Below are positions 43,611 to 50,768 of a stretch of 64,000 nucleotides of DNA, in pieces. The translations under genes were made by a program, and so were the position numbers. This stretch comes from Variovorax paradoxus_P. GTDB lineage: Bacteria > Pseudomonadota > Gammaproteobacteria > Burkholderiales > Burkholderiaceae_C. The stretch lies in assembly GCF_050627025.1 (NCBI RefSeq), contig NZ_CP192472.1. One strand, written 5' to 3'. Under the pieces are notes generated by a model. The model was not told the DNA's origin. It searched no databases and saw only the letters and a list, made by a program, of their open reading frames with translations. How positions within the stretch are numbered: position 1 is the first letter of the stretch; each line of letters starts with the position of its first letter.

Positions 43611-43879
43611 ATGCAAGATCGTGACAAGAGAAATGGCCCAGACGCGCAAGCAGCAAGGGCTCTTTGGTGGGTACTCGCCGCAATGGCGGCAGTGATTTGC
43701 ACACTGGCGCTGCTGCACCTTGCCGTGCAACGCGAGCGCGCGGCTGCGGCAATCGGACAGGTCGACTTTCAGCTGCTGCCAGACGTTTTTATTGGCGCCT
43801 GGCAGGCTACCCCATCCCTCTTGAATCCTGGCAGCGCACCCGCATCATTGATGCCATCAAAAAAACCGGAGGAAGATGA
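43611..43879 (+). pseudogene. Small membrane protein gene with apparent single-base frameshift
   Basis: A strong AGGAGG precedes ATG 43611. The frame encodes a hydrophilic N-terminus, one transmembrane helix (ALWWVLAAMAAVICTLALLHLAV) and a short periplasmic part up to LLPDVF. At the T5 run 43786-43790 the natural-looking sequence moves to the neighbouring frame (YWRLAGYPIPLESWQRTRI, IDAIKKTGGR), whose stop overlaps the next gene's start (ATGATG). One additional T would give an 89-residue protein. As it stands, the open frame runs to 44033 through low-quality sequence. This is either a real inactivation, slippage-controlled expression or an assembly error. Confidence 0.6.
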
Positions 43880-44079
43880 TGTCGAGGTCCTCGGATGCGC
43901 GCGCGATCGCAAAGCTGGCCTGGGAGGCGTCGTGGGAGCGCCTTGGCAATGCGCTGCAGCCACCGCCGGGCTATCCGGAGCCGACGAAGGAGCAATTGCA
44001 CGAGTGCTTTCGCGTAGCGCAGCAGCAACTTGAAAGCCTGCGCGAAATTTACGACGCTCCACCGCTGAACAATCCCTGA
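43876..44079 (+). CDS. Hypothetical 67-residue soluble protein
   Basis: It starts at ATG 43876 (or 43879), with GGAGGAAG immediately upstream. Its start overlaps the stop of the frame-corrected gene before it, so the two were probably translationally coupled. It is charged and helical (SDARAIAKLAWEASWERLGNAL, TKEQLHECFRVAQQQLESLREIYD in part) without signal peptide or known motif. I do not recognise the family. Confidence 0.6.
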   Translation: MMSRSSDARAIAKLAWEASWERLGNALQPPPGYPEPTKEQLHECFRVAQQQLESLREIYDAPPLNNP

Positions 44080-44170
44080 GCCGCGGCACAGGCAACCCGC
44101 GCAAAACGAAATATCGTGGAAAAAAGGGTATTTCCCGGCGCGCGAGTCAGCCGCAAAACAGTAACGCCGC

Positions 44171-44190
44171 GTACATTACCGCCAATGTAC
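44171..44190. promoter_or_regulatory. Perfect inverted repeat upstream of a small membrane gene
   Basis: GTACATT-accgcc-AATGTAC: 7-bp arms with a 6-nt spacer, ending 14 nt before the start codon at 44205. The position fits an operator for that gene. The binding protein is unknown. Confidence 0.45.
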
Positions 44191-44204
44191 TATCGGCTTG
44201 GGCC

Positions 44205-44420
44205 ATGCACTTGAATTCTTTACTCTTGGTTGCGCTGCTACTTGTTGCAAGCGGTTTGTTCTGGTGGTGGTCCTTCGGTGGAGGATTGTTCGCCTTGATT
44301 TCCGTTGCTGTGGTTGGCCTGGGTGCCGTGCTGTACTTGGCGTTGCGTGGAGACAAGAGCATCAAGGATGAGCTCGATGCGCAATTGCCTGAAAAAGACG
44401 CCAGAAAAAAAGAATCCTGA
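44205..44420 (+). CDS. Small double-pass membrane protein (71 aa)
   Basis: Two hydrophobic segments (SLLLVALLLVASGLFWWWSF and LFALISVAVVGLGAVLYLAL) are separated by GGG. A charged cytosolic tail follows, rich in Lys, Asp and Glu (DKSIKDELDAQLPEKDARKKES, in part). There is no family I recognise. Codon use matches the neighbourhood. An inverted repeat immediately upstream suggests individual regulation. It is convergent with the GFA gene, 18 nt apart. Confidence 0.6.
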   Translation: MHLNSLLLVALLLVASGLFWWWSFGGGLFALISVAVVGLGAVLYLALRGDKSIKDELDAQLPEKDARKKES

Positions 44421-44438
44421 GCCCTGCCCCTCGCCCGT

Positions 44439-44843
44439 TCAGAGATGCCTTGTCTCTGCCGGCGATTCAAACCAGTTGTTGTTGCGCCCGTCCATGTAGC
44501 GGACCGGCGCGTTGACCAGTTCATCCACCGTGACGTCGTCCAGGCACGTCACATTCACGCTCACATAGGCGCCCCCGATCTCCGGCACGTTGCCGCGCCC
44601 GAAGGAGCGAACGCCGCAGTGCCTGCAAAACAGATGCTCGGTGCTGTGCGTGTTGAACTGGTAGAGCGACAGCTCCTGCTCCCCTGCCAGGATCCGGAAC
44701 GCATCCGGCCTGACGATGGCGCCCCACCCTCTTGTCTTGGTGCAGATCGAGCAGTTGCACTTGCCGGTGCCTTCGCTCAGGTCGATGTCTGCCTGAAAGC
44801 GGACCTTGCCGCAGTGGCAGCTTCCGTTGTAGGTCTTCTTCAT
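44439..44843 (-). CDS. GFA/CENP-V domain zinc protein (glutathione-dependent formaldehyde-activating family)
   Basis: 134 residues from ATG 44843. Zinc-binding cysteines appear in the family order: GSCHCGKVRF, CNCSIC and CRHCGV. The family contains a proposed formaldehyde-glutathione adduct enzyme, but most members have no established activity. It is cytosolic and monocistronic, and divergent from the WYL regulator with a palindrome between them. Confidence 0.9.
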   Translation of the reverse strand: MKKTYNGSCHCGKVRFQADIDLSEGTGKCNCSICTKTRGWGAIVRPDAFRILAGEQELSLYQFNTHSTEHLFCRHCGVRSFGRGNVPEIGGAYVSVNVTCLDDVTVDELVNAPVRYMDGRNNNWFESPAETRHL

Positions 44844-44900
44844 GGTCGTGTCCTTTCGGTGGGCTGTGTGATCTGGAGAACCAAGGCTAAACCGCATTGC

Positions 44901-44915
44901 GGACAGTTCCTGTCC
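44901..44915. promoter_or_regulatory. Palindrome between GFA and WYL-regulator genes
   Basis: GGACAG-ttc-CTGTCC is a perfect 15-bp dyad in the 95-bp divergent promoter region, 24 nt upstream of the regulator start and 58 nt upstream of the GFA start. It is a likely operator for the WYL regulator. Confidence 0.5.
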
Positions 44916-44938
44916 TCGATCAGAGGCATCATTCGTCC

Positions 44939-45895
44939 ATGCTGTCTGCCTCTGCCCGCCTGATACGGCTCCTGTCGTTGTTCCAGGCCCAACGTTCATG
45001 GATCGGCGCCGATCTGGCGGCGCGGCTCGAAGTGACCCAGCGCACCCTGCGCCGTGACGTCGACCGGCTGCGCAGCCTTGGCTACACGGTCGATTCGACG
45101 TCCGGCGTGGCGGGGGGCTACCGTTTGGGCGCTGGCACGTCGCTACCGCCGCTGCTGCTCGAAGACGAGGAAGCCATTGCAGTGGCACTGGGCCTGGGCA
45201 GTCCGGCCGGAGCTGCGGCGGGCGACATCGAGAACGCATCGATGCGCGCACTGGCCAAGCTCGAGCAACTGATGCCGCAGCGTTTGCGACGCCGCCTGGA
45301 CAGCGTGCGCGCATCGGTGGTGCCGGTCATGCGTGGCAAGTCCGGGGTCCGGCTGAAAGCGGTGTCACTCTTTGCGGAGGCCTGCACGGAAAGGCTGGAA
45401 CTGCGCTTCGACTATCGCGACCACCACGACGCTGCGAGCGCGCGCACGGTAGAGCCGCACCGGGTGGTGCAGACCGGGCAGCGCTGGTATTTGCTGGCCT
45501 GGGACACGGCGCGCCAGGACTGGCGCACCTTTCGACTCGACCGCATCGACGAACCGGTGCCGACGGGCACCCGCTTCACGGCGCGGCGCTTGCCCAATGG
45601 AGACATCGAAGCCTACATGCAGCACGCGCTCACGGTGTCGCCGTTTTTGCACCATGCCCGCGTGGTGGTGTACGCGCCGGCCAAGGCACTCGAGCCGCAC
45701 CTGGGTTGGGTCGGCGGCACGTCTCAAGCACTGGACGACAGCCGCACCCGCATCGAAACCGGCGCCAATTCGCTCGATGCGCTGGCAGTTTGGCTGGCCT
45801 GCCTGGGCCACGATTTCGAGATCGAATCGCCCAAGGAACTGGTCGGGCATCTTGCGGTGGTGGCAGCTCGGCTCGACAAGGCTGCGCGGCATTAG
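44939..45895 (+). CDS. HTH-WYL domain transcriptional regulator (YafY/DeoR-type)
   Basis: 318 residues from ATG 44939. The N-terminal winged helix (ARLIRLLSLFQAQRSW, LAARLEVTQRTLRRDVDRL, residues 6-60) is followed by a WYL domain, about 140-230, with PHRVVQTGQRWYLLAWDTARQDWRTFRLDRI (fragments), and a C-terminal extension. WYL domains sense small ligands or nucleic acids. It probably controls the divergent GFA gene and itself. Confidence 0.9.
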   Translation: MLSASARLIRLLSLFQAQRSWIGADLAARLEVTQRTLRRDVDRLRSLGYTVDSTSGVAGGYRLGAGTSLPPLLLEDEEAIAVALGLGSPAGAAAGDIENASMRALAKLEQLMPQRLRRRLDSVRASVVPVMRGKSGVRLKAVSLFAEACTERLELRFDYRDHHDAASARTVEPHRVVQTGQRWYLLAWDTARQDWRTFRLDRIDEPVPTGTRFTARRLPNGDIEAYMQHALTVSPFLHHARVVVYAPAKALEPHLGWVGGTSQALDDSRTRIETGANSLDALAVWLACLGHDFEIESPKELVGHLAVVAARLDKAARH

Positions 45896-45917
45896 CTACA
45901 TTGGCTTCCGCTAGGGC

Positions 45918-46220
45918 TCAGCGCAAGGCAAAGGCCAGCGTGACGGCACCCAGCGCCAGCAGCGCGAGCCCGGCAATGAACACCACCTCGCCCCACGCCT
46001 CCAGGCGGACGCCCGATTTGCGCGACCGCATCGAGATGAAGGACAGCAGCGCACTGGCAAGAAACACCAGTGCGTCGATGGCCAGCATGCGGTCGATCAG
46101 CAGCCGCATGTCGTCGCGCGGGCCCAGGTGGCCGATTGACATCACAGTCATGCACACGCCGATCATGGTGGCCGACGTGGGCAGGATGTGCGCCGAAAGG
46201 CCACCGGTTGATGAGCTCAT
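45918..46220 (-). CDS. Conserved small integral membrane protein (100 aa)
   Basis: ATG 46220 gives 100 residues with three hydrophobic segments: SATMIGVCMTVMSIGHL, MLAIDALVFLASALLSFISM and AWGEVVFIAGLALLALGAVTLAFAL (split here). Between the first two lies a short charged loop (RDDMRLLIDR). It has no enzyme motif and is of unknown function. It is downstream of the Do protease gene on the same strand, 27 nt apart, so it may belong to the same transcript. Confidence 0.7.
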   Translation of the reverse strand: MSSSTGGLSAHILPTSATMIGVCMTVMSIGHLGPRDDMRLLIDRMLAIDALVFLASALLSFISMRSRKSGVRLEAWGEVVFIAGLALLALGAVTLAFALR

Positions 46221-46247
46221 GTTCGGCGCTGGAGCGTGACGCAAGCT

Positions 46248-47723
46248 TCAGCCGATGCGCACCGGCACGAAGATCTTGTCTTCGCCGCGCTGGATCAGGA
46301 GCGCCACCGACTTGTTGGCCTTGGCCACCACTTCGCGCACCTGCTCCAGGCTCTTGGCGGGCGTGCCGTTGATGGCAAGCAGCACGTCGCCCGCCTGCAC
46401 GCCGGCGCTGGCCGAGGGACCGGCAACGTCTTCGACCAGCAACCCGTTCTCGATGGCGGCTTCGCGCTTTTCCTGCGGCTGCAGGGGCCGCAGCGCAAGG
46501 CCGAGCTTGCCCTGCCCTGCGGTGCTGTCGGCCTTGGCGACCTGCGTGGGCTTGTCGCTCGCGTCGCCGAGCTTGGCAGAGAGCTCCTGGCGCTCACCCT
46601 GGCGCCACACTTCGAGCGTGACCTTCTTGCCCGGCGTCTGCTGGCCGATGACCGCGGGCAGGTCGCCTGACGAGACGATGGGCTGGCCGTCGACCTTGCG
46701 GATCACGTCGCCCGCCTTCAAGCCGGCCTTGTCGCCGGGGCCGCCCTTCTCGATGTTGGAGACCAGCGCGCCCTCGGGCTTGTCGAGCTTGAATGAATCC
46801 GCAAAGGCCTGGTTCACCTCTTGCACCGCCACGCCGAGGCGCGCGTGCGTGGCCTTGCCGGTTGCAACGATCTGGTCTTTCACCTGCACGGCCACATCGA
46901 TCGGAATGGCGAACGACACACCCTGGTAGCCGCCGCTGCGGCTGTAGATTTGCGAGTTGATGCCGACCACCTCGCCGCGCGTGTTGAGCAGCGGCCCGCC
47001 CGAGTTGCCGGGGTTCACCGCCACGTCGGTCTGGATGAACGGCACATAGCTGTCGTCGGGCAGCGAGCGGCCCTTGGCGCTCACGACGCCTGCAGTGACA
47101 GTGCTCTCGAAGCCAAAGGGCGAGCCGATGGCCAGCACCCATTCGCCGACCTTCAGGTCCTTGGTGTTGCCCAGGGCGAGCGTGGGCAGGTTCTTCGCGT
47201 CGATCTTGAGCACGGCGATGTCGGTCTTGGCGTCTGCGCCGAGCACCTTGGCGCGGTATTCGCGGCGATCGGTGAGCTTGACGGTGACCTCCTTCGCGTC
47301 TTTGACGACGTGCGCGTTGGTCATGATGATGCCGTCCGGGCTCACGATGAAGCCCGAGCCCTGCGAGCGCACCGGCACTTCGCGCTGCTGTGCGCGCGGG
47401 CCCATCTGGCCCTGGAAGCGGCGGAAGAACTGGAACATCGGATCGTCCGGATCGAGGCCCTGCATTTCAGAGGCCGCTTCGGTGTCGGAGGCTTTGGCGG
47501 TGCCGGTCACGCTGATGTTGACCACCGCAGGGCCGTCACGTGTAGTGATGGTCGAGAAGTCGGGCAGCGTGACCATTGCGGCGGGCGCTACGCTGGTGGC
47601 GTTGGTGGTCGGGGCGTTCACGGCGCGGGCACTGGTGTAGGCGCCGGCACCGACGGCACCAATCACTCCGGCGGTGGCCAAGGCAAGAACCAGGGCCGAG
47701 GGAGAAGTCAGGCGGGTGTTCAT
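46248..47723 (-). CDS. degP: Do-family periplasmic serine protease/chaperone (DegP/MucD-like)
   Basis: 491 residues from ATG 47723. An N-terminal signal or anchor helix (LVLALATAGVIGAVGAGAYT) is followed by a trypsin-like domain with catalytic His138 (MTNAHVV), Asp168 (KTDIAVL) and Ser241 (NPGNSGGP). Two PDZ domains (about 315-400 and 415-490) carry LGVAVQEVNQAFADSF, GGPGDKAGLKAGDVI and ASAGVQAGDVLLAING. It degrades or refolds damaged envelope proteins. A CTTAAG-N5-CTTAAG box lies 63 nt upstream, and the adjacent two-component genes are a likely control system. Confidence 0.93.
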   Translation of the reverse strand: MNTRLTSPSALVLALATAGVIGAVGAGAYTSARAVNAPTTNATSVAPAAMVTLPDFSTITTRDGPAVVNISVTGTAKASDTEAASEMQGLDPDDPMFQFFRRFQGQMGPRAQQREVPVRSQGSGFIVSPDGIIMTNAHVVKDAKEVTVKLTDRREYRAKVLGADAKTDIAVLKIDAKNLPTLALGNTKDLKVGEWVLAIGSPFGFESTVTAGVVSAKGRSLPDDSYVPFIQTDVAVNPGNSGGPLLNTRGEVVGINSQIYSRSGGYQGVSFAIPIDVAVQVKDQIVATGKATHARLGVAVQEVNQAFADSFKLDKPEGALVSNIEKGGPGDKAGLKAGDVIRKVDGQPIVSSGDLPAVIGQQTPGKKVTLEVWRQGERQELSAKLGDASDKPTQVAKADSTAGQGKLGLALRPLQPQEKREAAIENGLLVEDVAGPSASAGVQAGDVLLAINGTPAKSLEQVREVVAKANKSVALLIQRGEDKIFVPVRIG

Positions 47724-47785
47724 TTCTAGCTTTCCTTTCAATGCGTTTGCACGCAAACACGATGAAAGGAATGTCGGTGCGCTGG

Positions 47786-47802
47786 CTTAAGCGCGCCTTA
47801 AG
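47786..47802. promoter_or_regulatory. PmrA/QseB-type box upstream of degP
   Basis: CTTAAG-cgcgc-CTTAAG: two identical hexamers spaced 5 nt apart. This is the binding pattern known for the PmrA/BasR and QseB response regulators of other proteobacteria. It lies between degP and the end of the kinase gene. A GTTTGCGTGCAAAC palindrome (about 47743-47756) lies between it and the degP start. Confidence 0.65.
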
Positions 47803-47826
47803 CGGTCGCCCGAGTTCGAAGAGACT

Positions 47827-49155
47827 TCAGGCCCTGGCCGAAAAGCGCACCAGCACCCGCAGGCCGCCCAGGCTTGGCGAGGCGGCAAGCGCCACCGTTG
47901 CGCCATGCAGGTCGGCAATCGACTTGACGATGGCCAGGCCGAGCCCGCTGCCCGGCGCCTGGGGCTCACCCGAGCGATAGAAGCGGTCGAGCACGCGTTC
48001 GCGTTCTTCCTCGGGCAGCCCGGGACCGCTGTCGTCCACGCTCAGCTCCACACCCTGGCCTTGAGTCGCAATGCCGACGTCGACACGCCCGCCTTCAGGC
48101 GTGTATTTGACGGCGTTGTCGATCAGGTTGCGCAGCAGCATGCGAAGCGCCTCTGGCTGGCCGTTGACGACAGCAGCTTCCGCATGCGAAATGCCGATGT
48201 CGATGCGGCGTGCCTGTGCGGCCGCGACCGCATCCGATATGGCAAGCCGTGCAGTTTCAGCCAGGTCTACCGGCTCGGGCTTTGCACCTGCGGCCATGCT
48301 GGCCTCGTGCCGGGCCAACGCAAGCATCTGCTCGACCAGCCGCGTGGCGCGATCGATGCCCGCAACCAGCCGGCTCACCGCAATGTCGCGCGCGGCGGCA
48401 TCGGGCGCGCGTTGCAGGCCCTGAACCTGCAGCTTCAATGCGGCGAGCGGAGAACGCAGCTCGTGCGCCGCATCTGCCACAAAGTGCTTTTGCGCGTCGA
48501 AGGCATGGCGTACCCGGTCGAACAACAGGTTGAGCTCTTGCACCAGGGGGCGCACCTCGTCGGGCAGGCCTTCCTCGCTCACGGCTGAAAGATCGTCCGC
48601 CTGCCGCGATGCAACCTGCTTTCGAACGCGCGCCACTGGCGCGAGCGACAGGCTCACCACCCACCAGACGATCAGCATGAGAAGCGGCGCCATCAATGCC
48701 ACCGGCGCCACGGTGCGCAGGGCCAGCGCGCCGGCCATGTTGCGCCGCGCGGCCATGTCTTGCGCCACCTGGATGACCAGCCCGCTCGTCTGCATCGAGA
48801 ACACGCGGTAGGTGGTGCCGCGTGCGCGCACGTCGGCAAAGCCCAGCACTGCCAATTGCGGCAGCGCCGCCTGCTCGGCGGATTCGAAAATGCGCACGCC
48901 ATCGGCCGTCCACACTTGCACCACAAACTCGAAGTTCTGCTCGCCGCTGCCTATGCCGCCAACAGCCGCGCTCGGCGGCAGCCCGGCACGCAGCGAGAGC
49001 GCCATTTGCTGCATGTGATAGTCGAAGATGTCGTCGGCTTCTTTCAGCACCGTGCGGTAGGCCACCACCGCCTGAGCTCCGGCGGCCAGCACAATGGCAG
49101 CGAGCAAAAACCACAGCAGGCGCGCGCGCAGCGATCCGGTCAGCGCGCGAATCAT
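47827..49155 (-). CDS. Sensor histidine kinase, QseC/PmrB-like
   Basis: 442 residues from ATG 49155, which overlaps the regulator stop (ATGA). Transmembrane helix 1 is at residues 12-32, a periplasmic sensor follows (about 33-145), and helix 2 is at 148-172. The HAMP-like linker has APVARVRKQVASR and VRPLVQELNLLFDRVRHAF as in QseC. The phosphoacceptor box is DAAHELRSPLAAL with His231. The ATPase has LLRNLIDNAVKYTP, VDDSGPGLP and GSGLGLAIV. The signal could be envelope damage or cationic agents, given the neighbouring protease; this is inference. Confidence 0.92.
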   Translation of the reverse strand: MIRALTGSLRARLLWFLLAAIVLAAGAQAVVAYRTVLKEADDIFDYHMQQMALSLRAGLPPSAAVGGIGSGEQNFEFVVQVWTADGVRIFESAEQAALPQLAVLGFADVRARGTTYRVFSMQTSGLVIQVAQDMAARRNMAGALALRTVAPVALMAPLLMLIVWWVVSLSLAPVARVRKQVASRQADDLSAVSEEGLPDEVRPLVQELNLLFDRVRHAFDAQKHFVADAAHELRSPLAALKLQVQGLQRAPDAAARDIAVSRLVAGIDRATRLVEQMLALARHEASMAAGAKPEPVDLAETARLAISDAVAAAQARRIDIGISHAEAAVVNGQPEALRMLLRNLIDNAVKYTPEGGRVDVGIATQGQGVELSVDDSGPGLPEEERERVLDRFYRSGEPQAPGSGLGLAIVKSIADLHGATVALAASPSLGGLRVLVRFSARA

Positions 49156-49811
49156 GCCTTTGGCACCATGTAGCCAACACCGCGAACGTTGCGGATCAGT
49201 TCGGCGCCGAGCTTCTTGCGCAAGCCGTGCACGTACACCTCTACGGCGTTGCTGCTGATTTCGTCTTTCCAGCTGTAGAGTTTTTCTTCCAGCTGGGCGC
49301 GCGACAGCACCATGCCGGGTCGCGCGATCAGCGGTTCGAGCACCGCCCACTCGCGGGCCGAAAGTACCACCGGCTGGCCGGCCACCGAAACTTCGCGAGT
49401 GGCGGGATTGATGCTCACGCCCATGTGCTCGTACACCGGCTCGGCGCGCCCCGCCGCCCGGCGCAGCAGAGCCCGTATGCGGGCCAGCAGCTCGTCCAGG
49501 TCGTAGGGCTTGAGCACGTAGTCGTCGGCGCCGGCGTCGAGCCCTTCGATGCGTTGCTGCACCGAGTCGCGCGCGGTGGCAATCAGCACTGGCATGCGCT
49601 GCTTGCGGGCGCGCAGGTTGCGCAGCACCTCGAGCCCGTCGCGCCGGGGCACGCCCAGGTCGAGGAGCACCAGGTCGTATTGCTGGGTGCGCAACGCAGA
49701 CTCGGCCGCATCGCCGTCTTTGACCCAGTCGACGGCATACTGCTCGGCCCTCAGCAGGTCGAGCACGGCCTCGCCGATCATCACGTCGTCTTCCAGGAGC
49801 AGCAGTCGCAT
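49152..49811 (-). CDS. OmpR-family response regulator, QseB/PmrA-like
   Basis: 219 residues. The receiver has E7-D8-D9, phosphoacceptor Asp51 (LVLLDLGVPRRDG) and LKPYDLDELLARIRALLRR. The winged helix has LSAREWAVLEPLIARPGMVLSR and SSNAVEVYVHGLRKKLGAELIRNVRGVGYM (fragments), the QseB/PmrA/TctD pattern. It is the first gene of the pair. Regulators of this group bind paired CTTAA hexamers, and such a box is present in the degP promoter region next door. Confidence 0.93.
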   Translation of the reverse strand: MRLLLLEDDVMIGEAVLDLLRAEQYAVDWVKDGDAAESALRTQQYDLVLLDLGVPRRDGLEVLRNLRARKQRMPVLIATARDSVQQRIEGLDAGADDYVLKPYDLDELLARIRALLRRAAGRAEPVYEHMGVSINPATREVSVAGQPVVLSAREWAVLEPLIARPGMVLSRAQLEEKLYSWKDEISSNAVEVYVHGLRKKLGAELIRNVRGVGYMVPKA

Positions 49812-49867
49812 GGTTGTTGTGGTCCGATTTTTTGGATTCGAGACGGCGGCGGCGCAGAAAGTTCAGG

Positions 49868-50638
49868 CTACAGCAACGACCTGACCTCACGCGCAGCCTC
49901 GAAGAGCAGCGGCAGCATCTCGCGCTGTAGCGTCTCTTCCTGGTAGCGCGTGCCTGAGAGCACCACATTCAACGCAGCCACGGTGTGGCCCTGCATGTCT
50001 CGCAGCGGCACCGCCAGCGCCTGCACGCCAAGCTCGTGCTCTTCGCTGGCAAAGCAGTAGTCGTCCTTGCGCGCCTTGGAAACCAGCTGACGCAGGCTTC
50101 GCGCCTGCGTGGTGGTGTGCGGCGTAAGCCGCGCCAGGTGGCGCCCCTTGAGCCATTGCGTGAGTTGCGCCGGGGCCATGGCGGCCAGCAGCACCCGCCC
50201 GGTCGAGGTGGCATGCGCAGGCAGGCGGGCGCCAAGGTGCAAGCCGTAGGCCAGCACACGGGTGGGCGTGCCGTAGCTGCCGCTGCGCGCGACGATGACC
50301 ACTTCTTCGCCGTCGAGCACCACGGCCGAGAACGATTCACCGGTTTGTGCCGCAAGCCGGTTCAGCGTGGGCTGCAGCGCACGCGGCAGGCGCGACGAAG
50401 CAAGGTAGCTGCCTGAAAAGCGCAGCACCTTGGGCGCCATCCAGAAATAGCTGCCGTCTGTTTCCAGATAACCGAGGTGGGCCAGTGTGAGCAGGTGCCG
50501 GCGCGCCGCGGCGCGTGTAAGGCCGGCACGCTCTGCGGCCAGCGTGGCATTGAGGCGCTGGCGCTCGGTGTCGAAGCTTTCGAGCACGGCCATTCCCTTG
50601 GCAATGCCCTCGATGAAGTCGGCTTTGGCGATGGTCAT
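49868..50638 (-). CDS. pobR: IclR-family regulator of the pca/pob type
   Basis: 256 residues from ATG 50638. The N-terminal helix-turn-helix (ADFIEGIAKGMAVLESFDTERQRL, AERAGLTRAAARRHLLTLAHLGYLE in part) and the IclR effector domain fit the PcaR/PcaU/PobR branch: LPAHATSTGRVLLAAM, YCFASEEHELGVQALAVPLRD and VVLSGTRYQEE. It is divergent from pobA, so it probably activates 4-hydroxybenzoate hydroxylation in response to 4-hydroxybenzoate or protocatechuate. Confidence 0.85.
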   Translation of the reverse strand: MTIAKADFIEGIAKGMAVLESFDTERQRLNATLAAERAGLTRAAARRHLLTLAHLGYLETDGSYFWMAPKVLRFSGSYLASSRLPRALQPTLNRLAAQTGESFSAVVLDGEEVVIVARSGSYGTPTRVLAYGLHLGARLPAHATSTGRVLLAAMAPAQLTQWLKGRHLARLTPHTTTQARSLRQLVSKARKDDYCFASEEHELGVQALAVPLRDMQGHTVAALNVVLSGTRYQEETLQREMLPLLFEAAREVRSLL

Positions 50639-50658
50639 CTGGTCAAGGTGAGAAGTGT

Positions 50659-50694
50659 TGCGCGATGATCGCGCAGCCGCTCGCATGATCGCAC
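50659..50694. promoter_or_regulatory. Operator-like repeats between pobR and pobA
   Basis: A perfect 17-bp palindrome TGCGCGAT-G-ATCGCGCA (50659-50675) is followed 6 nt later by a second copy of the core, CGCATGATCGCAC (50682-50694). Repeated dyads in the divergent region suit an IclR-type activator controlling pobA. Confidence 0.6.
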
Positions 50695-50768
50695 AGAGCC
50701 TCGCAGAGCGGCGCGCCAGCATGACGCGCACGCCCTACGCTCCAGAAAACCCCATCGGAGACACGAAC

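Noticed and set aside
43611..44033. A complete 140-residue protein from ATG 43611
   Set aside because: The last 80 residues are unlike a natural protein and overlap the better-supported gene at 43876. A frameshift at the T5 run fits better.
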